A DNA stretch of 64,000 nucleotides from the NCBI GenBank assembly GCA_027625915.1, contig JANTQA010000063.1:7707501-7771500 (forward strand), written 5' to 3'. The position numbers were made by a program, and so were the translations under genes. The stretch comes from Anaeramoeba flamelloides. Its lineage: Eukaryota; Metamonada; Anaeramoebidae. The first letter of the stretch is position 1. Each line of letters begins with the position of its first letter. The notes below the pieces were generated by a model. It did no database searches. It was given only the letters and a program-made list of their open reading frames with translations, and was not told the DNA's origin. Positions 1 to 10,507 of this stretch are shown one piece after another.

Positions 1-1139
1 TATTTTTGTTGATTTTTTGTTTTTTTGTTTGGGGAGAAAAAAATTGTGTAAACATTCTTTTTACTCAAATCAAAAGAAATGCATACTTAAAAAATATATT
101 AACTTGAAAAAGTTTTTGTTAATGAATTCTAATTGTAAGATATAAAAAATTCTGAACTTGTCTTTAAAATTTTTATTTTCTTTTGGTAAATTTTTTTTAT
201 TCGAAGAAACAAAAACAAAATAATAAAAAAAAAAAAAACATTAACAAAAAATATAATTTGGAAAGGTTCCTTTTATAGAGAGTGATTTTTTGTAAAGTAT
301 TTGGTATGTAATTCATTTTTACACCTTTGAGTACATTCTTGTCTTTCGAATTGTAACATAAAAAAAAAATTCCTTATTCAAATATAATTAACGTTTTAAT
401 CAAAATAAAATGTTAAAGAATTTAAACCAAAAATATTTGAAATCTCTAAAAATCCTTTAAAAGTTCCTGTAGAGATGAAGTATATATTTTTAACCAATGA
501 TCGAATATCCACACCACGTTGTGTTCTTGAGTGGTAACTATAACATGAAGAAAAAAAGAAAAGTCTTGAAAATTGCTTCCCCCCCTAATATAAGTGCACT
601 TTTAGTTACAAAACAATTTACAATTTTTGATACTTGAACCTAAAATATTTTAAAATTAGTAATTGAAATAGTACTTTCAAGATTATTCACTAAAAAAACA
701 AGGTTTAATGTTAAAAAATAAATCACTTTTTGGATCATTTTTTGTACACCATTTGGCTGTCTCTGATGATTCATATCAAGTTAAGTGTTAAAAAAATAAA
801 TAAAACAATAGATTTTCCAGATAATTATAAAAACTAAAATAATTTTTGAATTTTGCTATGAATATCTTAATAATATTTTCTTTTTATTTAGCTGAATATT
901 TTCAATTTGTTTTTGATTTCTAATAATTCAAAATTTTTTTCCTTTAATTTTTTTTTTCCCTTTTATCTGAAAAAGAACAAAATATTAAATTCATTTTATT
1001 TCTTACATTATACAATTTTTATACCCCATTTATGGTTAAACTATCAAAAACCATAATTGATTGCAAATTCTAAAAAACAATTGAAAAAATCTTTTTTTTT
1101 ATAATTGAGAAAGTGTAAATGACACTCTAGATGCCCCTT
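1..1139. other. AT-rich spacer, nothing recognised
   Basis: Homopolymer-rich A/T sequence with stops in all frames. I see no reading frame, RNA gene or terminal repeat in it. Confidence 0.6.
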
Positions 1140-1770
1140 TACTGAAATTTCCTTTTGGTAATTTAAACATAAAAATCATAGACTTCACAGTATCTCACCA
1201 GGAAGAACATACCCAAAATTATCTTTATGGAAAATTGCAAAAACAAAAAATTGAAAAAGAAAAAAGAGAAAAAAACCAAGAAAAAAAAATTTTTTTTAAA
1301 AAGGGTTTATAAGAAACAATTGGTAAAAAATCAAAAAAAAAAAAAAATATAGCAAGTGATGTAGATCTGAAAAATATAGCATCATTTTTTATATTTTTTC
1401 TAATATTTTTTCTCGAGAAAAAAACCAATGCTATCTTTAATTAAGGACTCCCAAAATCACAACCACAATACTTTTGGTTAATTTAATTTACTTTGATAAT
1501 TGATCATGAATGCTCATTTGGGGAGATCGTTTTTTAATTGTTGTTATTTCTTTTTTTTTTTTTTGATCTCGTTTTTTTTTTAAACTTGATATTTTTTAGC
1601 CTTTGCTTTTTCTTTTTTATTTTCAACTTACCCAATATACTTTCATGTTATAGTTTCACAGTATTGACAAGTAACTACTTGATCTTTTTCCTTTGTAGCT
1701 CTTCTTCCCAATATAAAGAAGATTTAGCCACGGGAAAAATGGCAAAAAAATAAAAAACTTCTTTTTTAAC
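1140..1770. repeat. Interspersed repeat family B, copy 1
   Basis: This stretch shares an ordered set of blocks with 8345-8805 and 29585-30100. The best block is the 3' module, a 'caagtaacta...gatctttttc.tttgtagctcttctt' run followed by 'caatataaagaagat'; an A-rich block and 'caaccacaatacttttggtt' lie upstream of it. The copies are old and diverged and no protein reading is kept. Type of element unknown. Confidence 0.6.
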
Positions 1771-2093
1771 CTTTTTTTATAAATGAAATGACAAATTAGA
1801 ACAAAAGAAAAAGATTAACAAAGAAGTCAAGAAATTTGATTTTTAAATATTCATATTGTTAAAATTGAAAAAAAATTATACAAATCCTTTATACTGATCA
1901 AAAATATTTGAAGAAAGGATTTCCAAAAGAAATTATGTAAAATTTAAAATTAGAAAGAAACGTGTAAAGTTGTTTTAAGGGTAAAAGCACATTTTACCAA
2001 TTTTGAGTGCCACTGTTTATTTGAAACTGAATTAATTAAAATCATTTCTTTAAACCAAATACAAATGAATATTTAAATAAATAGATGAGAGTG

Positions 2094-2147
<54 letters not shown>

Positions 2148-3540
2148 TAGTATAATATATTTACATATGAATTAAAAAAAATTAAAAATATCGATAAAGA
2201 AAAAATAAAAAAAAAAACATTTATTTTTTGATCTTATCTTTCACATTTGATCTAATTACTTCTTCTTTACTTGGTTTTATTTTTAATTCTGAATCGAAAA
2301 ATTTTTTTGAAACAAATTAATTTCTATTTCCAAAGAATTTCCAAAATGAAAATAAAAATCCTATTTTCATTTAATTCATCCAATTCTAGTTTTGGTTCAG
2401 AAAATAGGATATTTTTTGAATTCTTCTTCAGAAATAAAGATTTATTGGGTTGGTTCGTTTGGTTTTAAAATTATTTATTTTTGATAAAATTGAAAACTAA
2501 AAATAATTCGGAATCTGATTGATATTTTTCTCAAATTTTCTTTTTCTTTGGGTTGAAACCTTATGTAGTTTTTTTTTTTTTTTTTTGATTTCGAGAATTC
2601 AGTTCCTTTTCTTTTAATCTTCTAAACAGTATTCTTTGTTTTGGCTTAGTTTGATAAAAATATTTGAAAAAAGAATTCTGAAAGAAAATTTGTCAATAAA
2701 AATGGGTTTGTAAAGTCATAATAAATAGTAACGAGGCGTGAATTTCAAAGGCAATGATTGTTTGGATTCATCCAAATTAAGAAGATAAAGAAGAAATATC
2801 TTGGAAAATATACTTTGGTAGAAAATTTTTTTTTTTTCAATCTTGATTTCAACAAGTTTCTGTGGAAAGGTGATCTTTCTTGTTTGGTCTTTCTAAAAGG
2901 AAAAGATTGATTTCAAATACACACCTTCTCAGTTCTCTTTTATTTGGTTTATTCTAGGTTAAACTTCAAGCATTCCCATAAACACATTTCTCGATTCAAA
3001 ACAGACTTTAATAAAACCAAAAATTTAATCAAAAAAAATGATCAAAAAATTTAAAAAAATCAAAGATTTGACTCTTAGTTTACTTTAGGTTTAAATTTCT
3101 TTTCACAAATAGAGGAGCGAATGGTATTTTGGTTTCAAAGTTTTAATATCCCATGACCCTCAAAAAATTCTTTTTTCTGTAAGGTTGTTGCAATTAAAAT
3201 TTTTCAAAAATGAGAAAATGTGTTTACTTATCTAAAAATTTATTTTCTTAAAAAAAATAATAAAAAAGTGAATTTTTCAATTTTTTTATTTATTTTAGTT
3301 TCATAAAAATATTTTTTATTCACATTCAAGATTTTTAAATACAATATTTAACTTTGAAAAAGATTGAATAAATAAAAAAATATTAATATTGAAACTACTC
3401 GTCTTATCGTGAAATTCAATTATCTAAAAAACAAATAATTCAGCTTTTCTTGACTAAATATTCTTTTTTATTTTATAAATACATTTTTACACATAATTTA
3501 TTCAATTAAACGATAATTAAAAAAAAAAAAAAAAAAATAG
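1771..3540. other. AT-rich spacer upstream of the PH-RUN gene
   Basis: No supported gene. It contains a TA microsatellite and should hold the missing 5' exon of the PH-RUN gene. One weak candidate is an ATG at 3121-3123 followed directly by a GTATTT donor-like sequence at 3124, which would splice in phase 0 to an acceptor ending at 3623. Confidence 0.4.
2095..2143. repeat. (TA)n microsatellite
   Basis: Uninterrupted TA dinucleotide run of about 24 units. Similar shorter runs occur near 10320, 15746, 47257 and 58825. Confidence 0.95.
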
Positions 3541-3623
3541 CGTATATACCATGCTTCCCACAACATTCTAAACAAAAAAAAGGGAATAAAATATTAGAAA
3601 GATTTAGTGGGACGCCTTACCAG

Positions 3624-6600
3624 CAAACTAATCAATTAAAGATCTTTAAACAACAATTTTTATATTTGGATGACTTTTTTTTTATAATTAGATTCAATTT
3701 AAATCAAAAGAAGGAATTAAAAATACCAATATGCGAGGTAAACAACATTGAAAAAAACATTAAACAGCAAAAAATTACAATAATAATTAATAAAAATCAA
3801 AAGCAATCAATACAATTCGAAAATGTTGTGGACTTTGAGAATTGGCATTTGGCATTGAATTCTGTTCTGGATTTAAGAGCAATGGTTGAAATTAATTTAC
3901 CAGTTATTAAGGAAATTGTTAATGTGAACGAAAATGAAATCTGTAAAAATGTTTTAAAATTATTAAAAAATGGATCCATCTCAAAAAATGATTTTGTAAT
4001 ATACAAACATGAATCAAATTCTGGTTTATTTTTATTTTGTTTAACAAAAAAAGGAAACGAAGAGGTTTTAATAGAATTGCTTGAAAGGGGGTATAATTTA
4101 ATTGAAACGAACGAAATAAAAGATATTAATAAAGAAAGATATTCTGAACATTTTAAAAAATGGGAAAATCCACAATTAATGTTTTTATTTTTAGACTCCA
4201 TCATTGATTCACAAATTATTATTGATTTTTCTATAATAAATACTTGGCATAAAACTTTATTGGAAACTAAAAATAAGAATCATGACAACAACCATAATAA
4301 TAAAGATAATAGCAACGGCAAGAATGAGAATAAGAATGATGATCAAAATAAGTCTAGGAATGAAGATAAAGAATTAAATGAAAATATTAGTAGCTTAATA
4401 TCAAGAGATGCAAGATTAAATAATCATTTAAATTATTTAAAATTAACAAATTGGATCAATAATTTGGACGAGATGAACAATATATTGTTAAAAGAAAAAA
4501 AAGAATTAATAATTAAACAAGAAAAAGAAATACTGCAGATAAATGAAACAAAAATTGAACTCAAAAAAAGTATTAAAAAACAAAGTTTAAAAATCAATCA
4601 ATATAAAGAACAGATCAAAAATATAAATAAGCGTCTTGAAATAAATAAAAAAGAAAATAGCAAAAAACTTGAAGAATTAAAGGAAATAAAAAATAAGGAA
4701 ATAAAGAAATTACAAAATAATAATAAAGAAATTAAATTGGAATTGGAACAAATAAAAGAAAAATTAAACAAAGAAATGGAAAACAATAATAAGGAACAAA
4801 ATAAACTGAATGAATTAATCGAACAACAAAAAACAGAATTAAATTTATTTTTAGAAAATGAAAAAAAAACCAATAATAATTTAAATAAAATTATTAATGA
4901 AAAAAAGGAGGAATTACAAAATAATGAAAACAAAATTCGAGAATTAGAAAAATTAAGGCAAAATAAACAAGAAGAAATTATTGGGTTGGAATTACAAATT
5001 AATAAAACGATATCAATGCTACATACCTCTGTTCAGCAAAATGATGAACAATTTACAATTGAAATAAATAAAATAAAAAAGGAATTGGAAGAAAATAAAT
5101 TGATAATTGAAAAAAAGGAACAAACGGAAAAGGAAATAATTGAAAGCTCATTAGAATTTGAAAAAAAATTAAAAGAGCAAATCACAATTTCAGAAAATTC
5201 AGAAAAGGAGATTAATAAATTAAAATTATTAAATAATCAATTAATAAATGAAAACAAAAAAATTAATCAAAAGAAAAATAAAATTCAAAAATTAAAGCAA
5301 AAGGAAAAAAAGCAATTTGATAAAGATAAACTTGAATTTGATAAAGAAAAGAAAAAGAATAAAGATAAAATTTCACAGCTGGAAAAGGAATTAAATAAGG
5401 AAAATGGATTAAATAAAGAACTAACACAGTCAAATAATTTGTTTAAAGAAAATCAACTATTATTAGAAAAACGCCTAGAAAATAAAGAAATGTTAATTGA
5501 CACTTTACAGCGTGAAATTCAAAATAAAAATGAAAAATTATTAAATAATATTAAAGAACAAGAAAAAGCATTAAATGAAAATTCAATATCTTTAAATAGT
5601 GATGGGGAAGAGAATAAGAATGGAAGTGGAAATGAAAATGGAAATGAAAATGGAAATGGAAATGAAAATGGAAATAATAATACAAATAATGATAAAGAGA
5701 CTAGCAAATCGATCAAAAAAGAAAATCAAGAATTAAATTTAAAAATTGAAAAAATACAGCTTCAATTTGAAACAAAATTAAATGATTTTAAAAAAAAATA
5801 TGAATTATTAAAAAAAGAAAATGAAAAACTTGAAACGGAATTAAATAAAAAATTAACAAATGAAAAAAATGCAAAAAAAAGTGAAATAATTCAGAAGACA
5901 AAAAAAAAAAATAAAATACCAAAATCACAGTCATTGTCAAAACTAAATAAAGAATTGAAACATAAAGCTTTTAAAAAGACTAAAGAAAGCCTGCAAGAAA
6001 AAAATATTAACGATCAAGAAAAAGATATTAAAAAGGAAAATCAAAAAAAAAAGAAAGAAAAGGAGAACGAACTTGGATTTTTTGATTCAATTTTTGGTAA
6101 AAAAAATAATGAAGAAGAAGAAAAGAAAGAAAAAGAAAAAGAAAAGGAGGAAGGGAATGAGGGTGAACATGGTGAAGAGAAAGAGGGGGGAAGGGGAAAA
6201 GGAAATGAAAAGGGGAAAGAGAAAGGGAACTCAAATAAAAAAAATAAAAATGAAACAAATAGTTTTTTTAAAGAAAATTTCAAACCAACAAGTGTGTTTG
6301 AAACCTTTTTGGGAAGTACAAAAAATAAAAATTTAGAAACTGAAAATAAAATCGAAAAAGACATACCGTTTGAAGTCAAAATACCAACATTTGAAAAATC
6401 TTATATGTTAAAAACTATCGAAAATAATATCAAAGTTATTAAAAGAAATTGCATTGAAAACCAAAGAATAAAATTTAATGATAAATGGTTAATTCAATTG
6501 AATCCAGATGATAACGAAGTTTATAATATTGTAAAAATAATTTATAATATAATGAACAATAATTTAAAAAAAGCAAAGCAAAGCTTGGTTGAAATTTTCC

Positions 6601-7484
6601 AGTCATTAATATCATTGTCCCCAGCTTATGTGATCACGTTAATCGAAAAAAAAAATTTTAATCAAGTTCCAAAATATCAATATTATTTGGAATCCTTATG
6701 GATTATCATTTTAGGAATCAACCAAAACATTTATTCCGAATGGTTGGCTGAATTAATAGAAAACAAAAAAATTCTAAAAAGGTTTTATGATCAAGAATCA
6801 ATCCTTTATGATCAAGGCTTTGTTCATAAACTAATCAAATTAATTAAAGATCTTGAAAGGTTCAAAATCAATTCAACAATCAACCAAGATTTGTTGTTAG
6901 AAACAGATTTTATATCGACAATAAACAAAACGTCCAAAGTCAAGAAATCGCCAATCAAGGTGTTTCAAAAAATAATACCCAAAATTTTGGACCATTTAAA
7001 TTCACAATTAAAAAACAACCCCGATTTAATATTTATTGAGACCAACGATAAAAAATTCTCGAGGCTATTACGAAAGGGTCTCTTTGCTTCGCTGATCAGA
7101 ATCTTAAAAATTGGCTTCAAATTTAAAAAAACCTTTGGTCAAAATCATCCTTGGAATCTTTTTGAAACAGTCGCATACAAAAGCCAAGATACTATCGAAA
7201 TAATACAATTGATCAAATCAAAGGTACAATGGATCAATAACGCGAGGCCAGTAATTGGCAAGCAAGATGAAAATAAATTAATTGCTTTTTTGATTGAAGG
7301 CTTGAACGAAAAAAAACTTGATTCCTTTTTCCAACTTTTGATTGATTACTTTCCTTTGTTAAGCAAATTTACGGAATGTAAACCTCAAAAATATGAAGAA
7401 AGATTGTCCATGATAATGAAGCATTTAATTCCTTTTTCCAAATTTAATTTTAAAATCCCAGTTGGATATAAATTAAAAAAATAA
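3624..7484 (+). CDS. PH, coiled-coil and tandem RUN domain protein (5' end incomplete)
   Basis: Large cytosolic protein, probably an effector of small GTPases in membrane traffic (family inference). Counting from the TTG at 3666, residues 1-72 end in FENWHLALNSVL, the typical last helix of a PH domain, with its beta strands before it. A long K/E/N-rich coiled coil runs from about 255 to 860 with acidic low-complexity inserts. Two RUN-like alpha-helical units follow: about 905-1075 (with AELIENKKILKRFYDQESIL) and about 1095-1250 (with WNLFETVAYK and LIEGLNEKKLDSFFQLLIDY). No ATG opens the frame. It stays open back to about 3540, and the first internal ATG (3882) would cut off the PH domain, so a 5' exon upstream is likely. 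The acceptor TTACCAG ending at 3623 is in phase. RUN is clear; the PH call is moderate. Confidence 0.8.
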   Translation, partial: QTNQLKIFKQQFLYLDDFFFIIRFNLNQKKELKIPICEVNNIEKNIKQQKITIIINKNQKQSIQFENVVDFENWHLALNSVLDLRAMVEINLPVIKEIVNVNENEICKNVLKLLKNGSISKNDFVIYKHESNSGLFLFCLTKKGNEEVLIELLERGYNLIETNEIKDINKERYSEHFKKWENPQLMFLFLDSIIDSQIIIDFSIINTWHKTLLETKNKNHDNNHNNKDNSNGKNENKNDDQNKSRNEDKELNENISSLISRDARLNNHLNYLKLTNWINNLDEMNNILLKEKKELIIKQEKEILQINETKIELKKSIKKQSLKINQYKEQIKNINKRLEINKKENSKKLEELKEIKNKEIKKLQNNNKEIKLELEQIKEKLNKEMENNNKEQNKLNELIEQQKTELNLFLENEKKTNNNLNKIINEKKEELQNNENKIRELEKLRQNKQEEIIGLELQINKTISMLHTSVQQNDEQFTIEINKIKKELEENKLIIEKKEQTEKEIIESSLEFEKKLKEQITISENSEKEINKLKLLNNQLINENKKINQKKNKIQKLKQKEKKQFDKDKLEFDKEKKKNKDKISQLEKELNKENGLNKELTQSNNLFKENQLLLEKRLENKEMLIDTLQREIQNKNEKLLNNIKEQEKALNENSISLNSDGEENKNGSGNENGNENGNGNENGNNNTNNDKETSKSIKKENQELNLKIEKIQLQFETKLNDFKKKYELLKKENEKLETELNKKLTNEKNAKKSEIIQKTKKKNKIPKSQSLSKLNKELKHKAFKKTKESLQEKNINDQEKDIKKENQKKKKEKENELGFFDSIFGKKNNEEEEKKEKEKEKEEGNEGEHGEEKEGGRGKGNEKGKEKGNSNKKNKNETNSFFKENFKPTSVFETFLGSTKNKNLETENKIEKDIPFEVKIPTFEKSYMLKTIENNIKVIKRNCIENQRIKFNDKWLIQLNPDDNEVYNIVKIIYNIMNNNLKKAKQSLVEIFQSLISLSPAYVITLIEKKNFNQVPKYQYYLESLWIIILGINQNIYSEWLAELIENKKILKRFYDQESILYDQGFVHKLIKLIKDLERFKINSTINQDLLLETDFISTINKTSKVKKSPIKVFQKIIPKILDHLNSQLKNNPDLIFIETNDKKFSRLLRKGLFASLIRILKIGFKFKKTFGQNHPWNLFETVAYKSQDTIEIIQLIKSKVQWINNARPVIGKQDENKLIAFLIEGLNEKKLDSFFQLLIDYFPLLSKFTECKPQKYEERLSMIMKHLIPFSKFNFKIPVGYKLKK

Positions 7485-7490
7485 CCAGGC

Positions 7491-7556
7491 TTGTTTGTTT
7501 GTTTATTTATTTATTTGGTTGCTTGCTTGCTTGCTTGTTTGTTTGTTTATTTAATT
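7491..7556. repeat. Tetranucleotide repeat (TTTG/TTTA/CTTG)
   Basis: Runs of GTTT, ATTT and GCTT units lie just after the stop codon of the PH-RUN gene, in its 3' untranslated region. Confidence 0.85.
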
Positions 7557-7924
7557 ATTTATTCGTCAATATCCCAAGAAAACTTTTATTATTTAATCAA
7601 AAATATTTTTAATAAAAATAAATTGTAAAAATAATAATTATTTATAAATATTTGGTAAAATTATATTGATCTATAGTTGTAATGAATATGTGTATGTGTG
7701 TGTGTGTGTGCTATTATAATGATAATAAAAAATATGTTTCATATTTTTTTTTATAAAACTTTTTAATTGTTCCATTTTTGAAATCATTTTTTTTTTTTGT
7801 CTTCATAACAGATGAAACAAAAATTGTTTTATTTGAAAATTGATATTGAAGCAAGTAAAAAAAAAAAACCGAAAAAAGACGTTATTTTTTTATTATTTTT
7901 AATGATGAAGGGAAAGATCCAAGA

Positions 7925-8338
7925 TCCTCTTACAGCCGTTAGGTTTATTTCTAAAATTTAAAAAAATCACCGTTATCTTTTCCAGAATTGATAAGAATTG
8001 ATTAAAATCTTAGATTTTGCTCTATTCTTTTAAATTCTGGAAAATCAATAGATTTTCGTTAGGTTTTTTTGAGTTTTCTATTTATTTGTGAAGTGTTCTC
8101 GGTTTTTTTTACTTTTTGAAATAAAAAGAAAATTTTAATAAATTTTCGGTTTATTTCGAAAAGTAAAAAAAACCTAACGAAAATCAATGGATTTTCTGTT
8201 TATTTCAAAAAGTAAAAAAAAACCTAGAACACTTCACGAATAAAACAGAAAACCTCAAAAAAACCTAGAACACTTCACAAATAAAATAGAAAACCACAAG
8301 AAAACCTAGGCACTCTATGGCACTTTACGGCACTCACC
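7925..8338. repeat. Interspersed repeat family A, copy 1
   Basis: Built from short inverted and direct modules: 'cctaacgaaaatcaatggat', 'aaacctagaacacttcac', 'tttcaaaaagtaaaaaaaac' and their complements. The centre is a palindrome on 'aaaatcttagatttt' flanked by 'tattcttttaaattctgg'. The right edge carries 'ggcactctatggcactttacg', found inverted at the left edge of copy 4 (37728). Likely a non-autonomous, self-complementary element. Confidence 0.7.
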
Positions 8339-8344
8339 TTGGTT

Positions 8345-8805
8345 ATTAATGGTAAATTAGTAATTTAGATGAAAAAAAAAAAATTTGGAATCGGCCAAGT
8401 TCAAAGTTTTTTATTGGTTGAAACAACAAAAAGAAAAATTAAAAAGAAAAAAAAAAGAAAAGAAAAATTATAAAAATAAGCAATTGGTAAAAAATGATAA
8501 ACAAATTGTTAGTTTTACCTTAAAAAACTAAAAATTACAACCACGATACTTTTATTTAAAATTAATTTCTTGTTTATGACATAAGTAATTTTTATTGTGC
8601 TGCCTTTTTTTTCTTTATAATCGAATTTGTTTTATTTCTCTTGATAATTGTTGTCTTTGCCCTTTTTCTTTTTTATTTTCAAGTTAGTAATACTTATATG
8701 ATTCATTGTCACATTATTAGAAAGTAACAATTTTGATATTTTTCATTTGTAACTCTACTTTACAATATAAAGAGATTCATGTGAGAGAAAAAATGGAAAA
8801 AAACC
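8345..8805. repeat. Interspersed repeat family B, copy 2
   Basis: Same block order as 1140-1770: A-rich block, 'acaaccacgatacttttat', T-rich block, then 'gtaactctactttacaatat'. Directly abuts the family A copy. Confidence 0.6.
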
Positions 8806-8842
8806 CACAATTAACGATTTTTTTACATTTAATTAATCACTC

Positions 8843-10088
8843 TAGGTTTTGATGATAACAAATATTATCATGATTTATAGCAATAAAATCGCAATAATTT
8901 AAAAAAAATCACGATTAGTCCAACTTTATCGAGAAAAATCATAAAATCGCGATATTCAACATTATCGCAATATTCACATTATCACGAAAAAATGAAAAAT
9001 TATTATTTTCATTTTTAAAAAAAATCTCTTGACTTTTACAAAGCCTTGAGATTTTTACAACACTTTCCCCTTTAATAATGTCAGAAAGTGTTTGCAAAGG
9101 TTATGAACTGTTTTCAAGTGTTTGAAAGTTTTGAAAGACAGAAAACTTTTATAAACGGAAAGAGTTAGTTTGTTGTGGAAAAAAAATTTTGTTTTTCTCA
9201 TTTTTTTTTCAAACAAAATATAATATCTCAAAAGAATTTTATAATCATAATAAGAATAGCCCATTTCAATAATAAACTTGAATAAAAAATAGATATGTGT
9301 TTTTTTAAAAGGGATATGTTACCTTCACAAGTTATTTAACCAAAAAGAAGAAAAAGTAATGATTTTCCTATTTATTGGTGATCGATAAAACAACAATATC
9401 TAAGTTCTAATTGTGTTTTCGATCCAATACAATGGTGCTCAAAGAAGAAGAAATTGAAGAAAATATTTATTCAAACAATCATAATAATTGGTGATAATAA
9501 AGCTAAGGATTGTTGTGAATGCTTTTCGAATAGTTATCCAACTATTTAAGCTTTGATAGAATAAAGAAAATATTTTCATCCAAGAACACATTCTTTAAAG
9601 AACGGGTTAAATAGAGTTTTTTTGGAAGCTCTTTTATTCAAAATAATTTATAACACCACGATTAACTGAAAAAATATTTATTTATCTTTAGTTATTATTG
9701 TTGTTGATCTAAAAGGATCAATAAATTGTCAACTGAATCAATAGAAAATACAATAAAACTCTTTGATATTATCCTTAATTGAATCTAGTTTCTTTTTTGT
9801 TGTTTTTTCAAAAAATAACTTTTTTTCACATAATCAGTTTTTTGATCAAAAAAATTTTTTCTTTTTAAAAATAATGTTGAATTAGTAAAAAAACCGATCA
9901 ACTGTTAGAACATGATTACTTTTTAATCGAGATATTTTGGCATTTATCACAATTTTTAAATAATTCTAGCCGATTTTATCGCATATTGCGATTTATGATA
10001 TTATCATGATTTTATAGAATATCACGATTATAGAAAATATTGCGATTTGATAAAAATAATTGAAATTTTTGTTATCTTGATCCTGACT
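8843..10088. mobile_element. Non-autonomous element with long, motif-rich terminal regions
   Basis: The two ends are imperfect inverted copies. The left has 'ttttgatgataacaaat' and the right (complement) has 'ggatcaagataacaaa'. Inside each end the sequence is crowded with short near-palindromes of the type ATCGCAAT, ATCACGAT and ATCGCGAT in both orientations (8890-8995 and 9930-10060). Such sub-terminal repeats are known as transposase binding sites in hAT, MULE and CACTA elements. The interior has no transposase that I can recognise, and another small MITE sits in it. Boundaries are approximate and no target duplication was established. Confidence 0.5.
9018..9165 (+). mobile_element. CACTAC-end MITE, diverged copy lacking its tips
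   Basis: Aligns along its length with 52545-52706 in the same orientation: 'aaaatctcttgacttttaca', 'acactttcccctttaa' and 'caagtgtttgaaagttttga'. The terminal CACTAC and GTAGTG are no longer visible. It lies inside the 8843-10088 element. Confidence 0.6.
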
Positions 10089-10507
10089 TAAGCAGAGATA
10101 TCATCAAAACATCGACTATTTTTTATAATACCAAGATTTAATCATCAAATACACATTTTTTTAAACTAATTAATGAACTGAAAAAGAAATTGTCAAATTC
10201 TCTATTGAATTTTAAAAATTTTCTCCATAATAATAAGAGAAAAAAAAAAAAAAAAAAAACTTGATATGAATTTTAATAAATTGAAAAATTTGATTCAAAT
10301 TTTCTGACAATAGTTTAACATATATATATATATATATAAATTAAATATAAACATGTTAATGAACATAATTTATAAATATATTCAAGATTTTTTTTATTCG
10401 TGGGATAATAAAATGATAATTTTAAAACAATTCTGAATCAAAAAAAAAATTATTAAAAAAAAAAAAAAAAAAAAAATTAACATTAATAAAGTTTTTGATA
10501 AATTCAA
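10089..10507. other. AT-rich 3' flank of the USP gene
   Basis: Contains a short TA run near 10320 and long A tracts at 10237 and 10440-10477. Nothing else seen. Confidence 0.5.

Noticed and set aside
2271-2468. 65-codon plus-strand frame
   Set aside because: Phe/Ile/Lys-rich translation of A/T tracts with no conserved feature.
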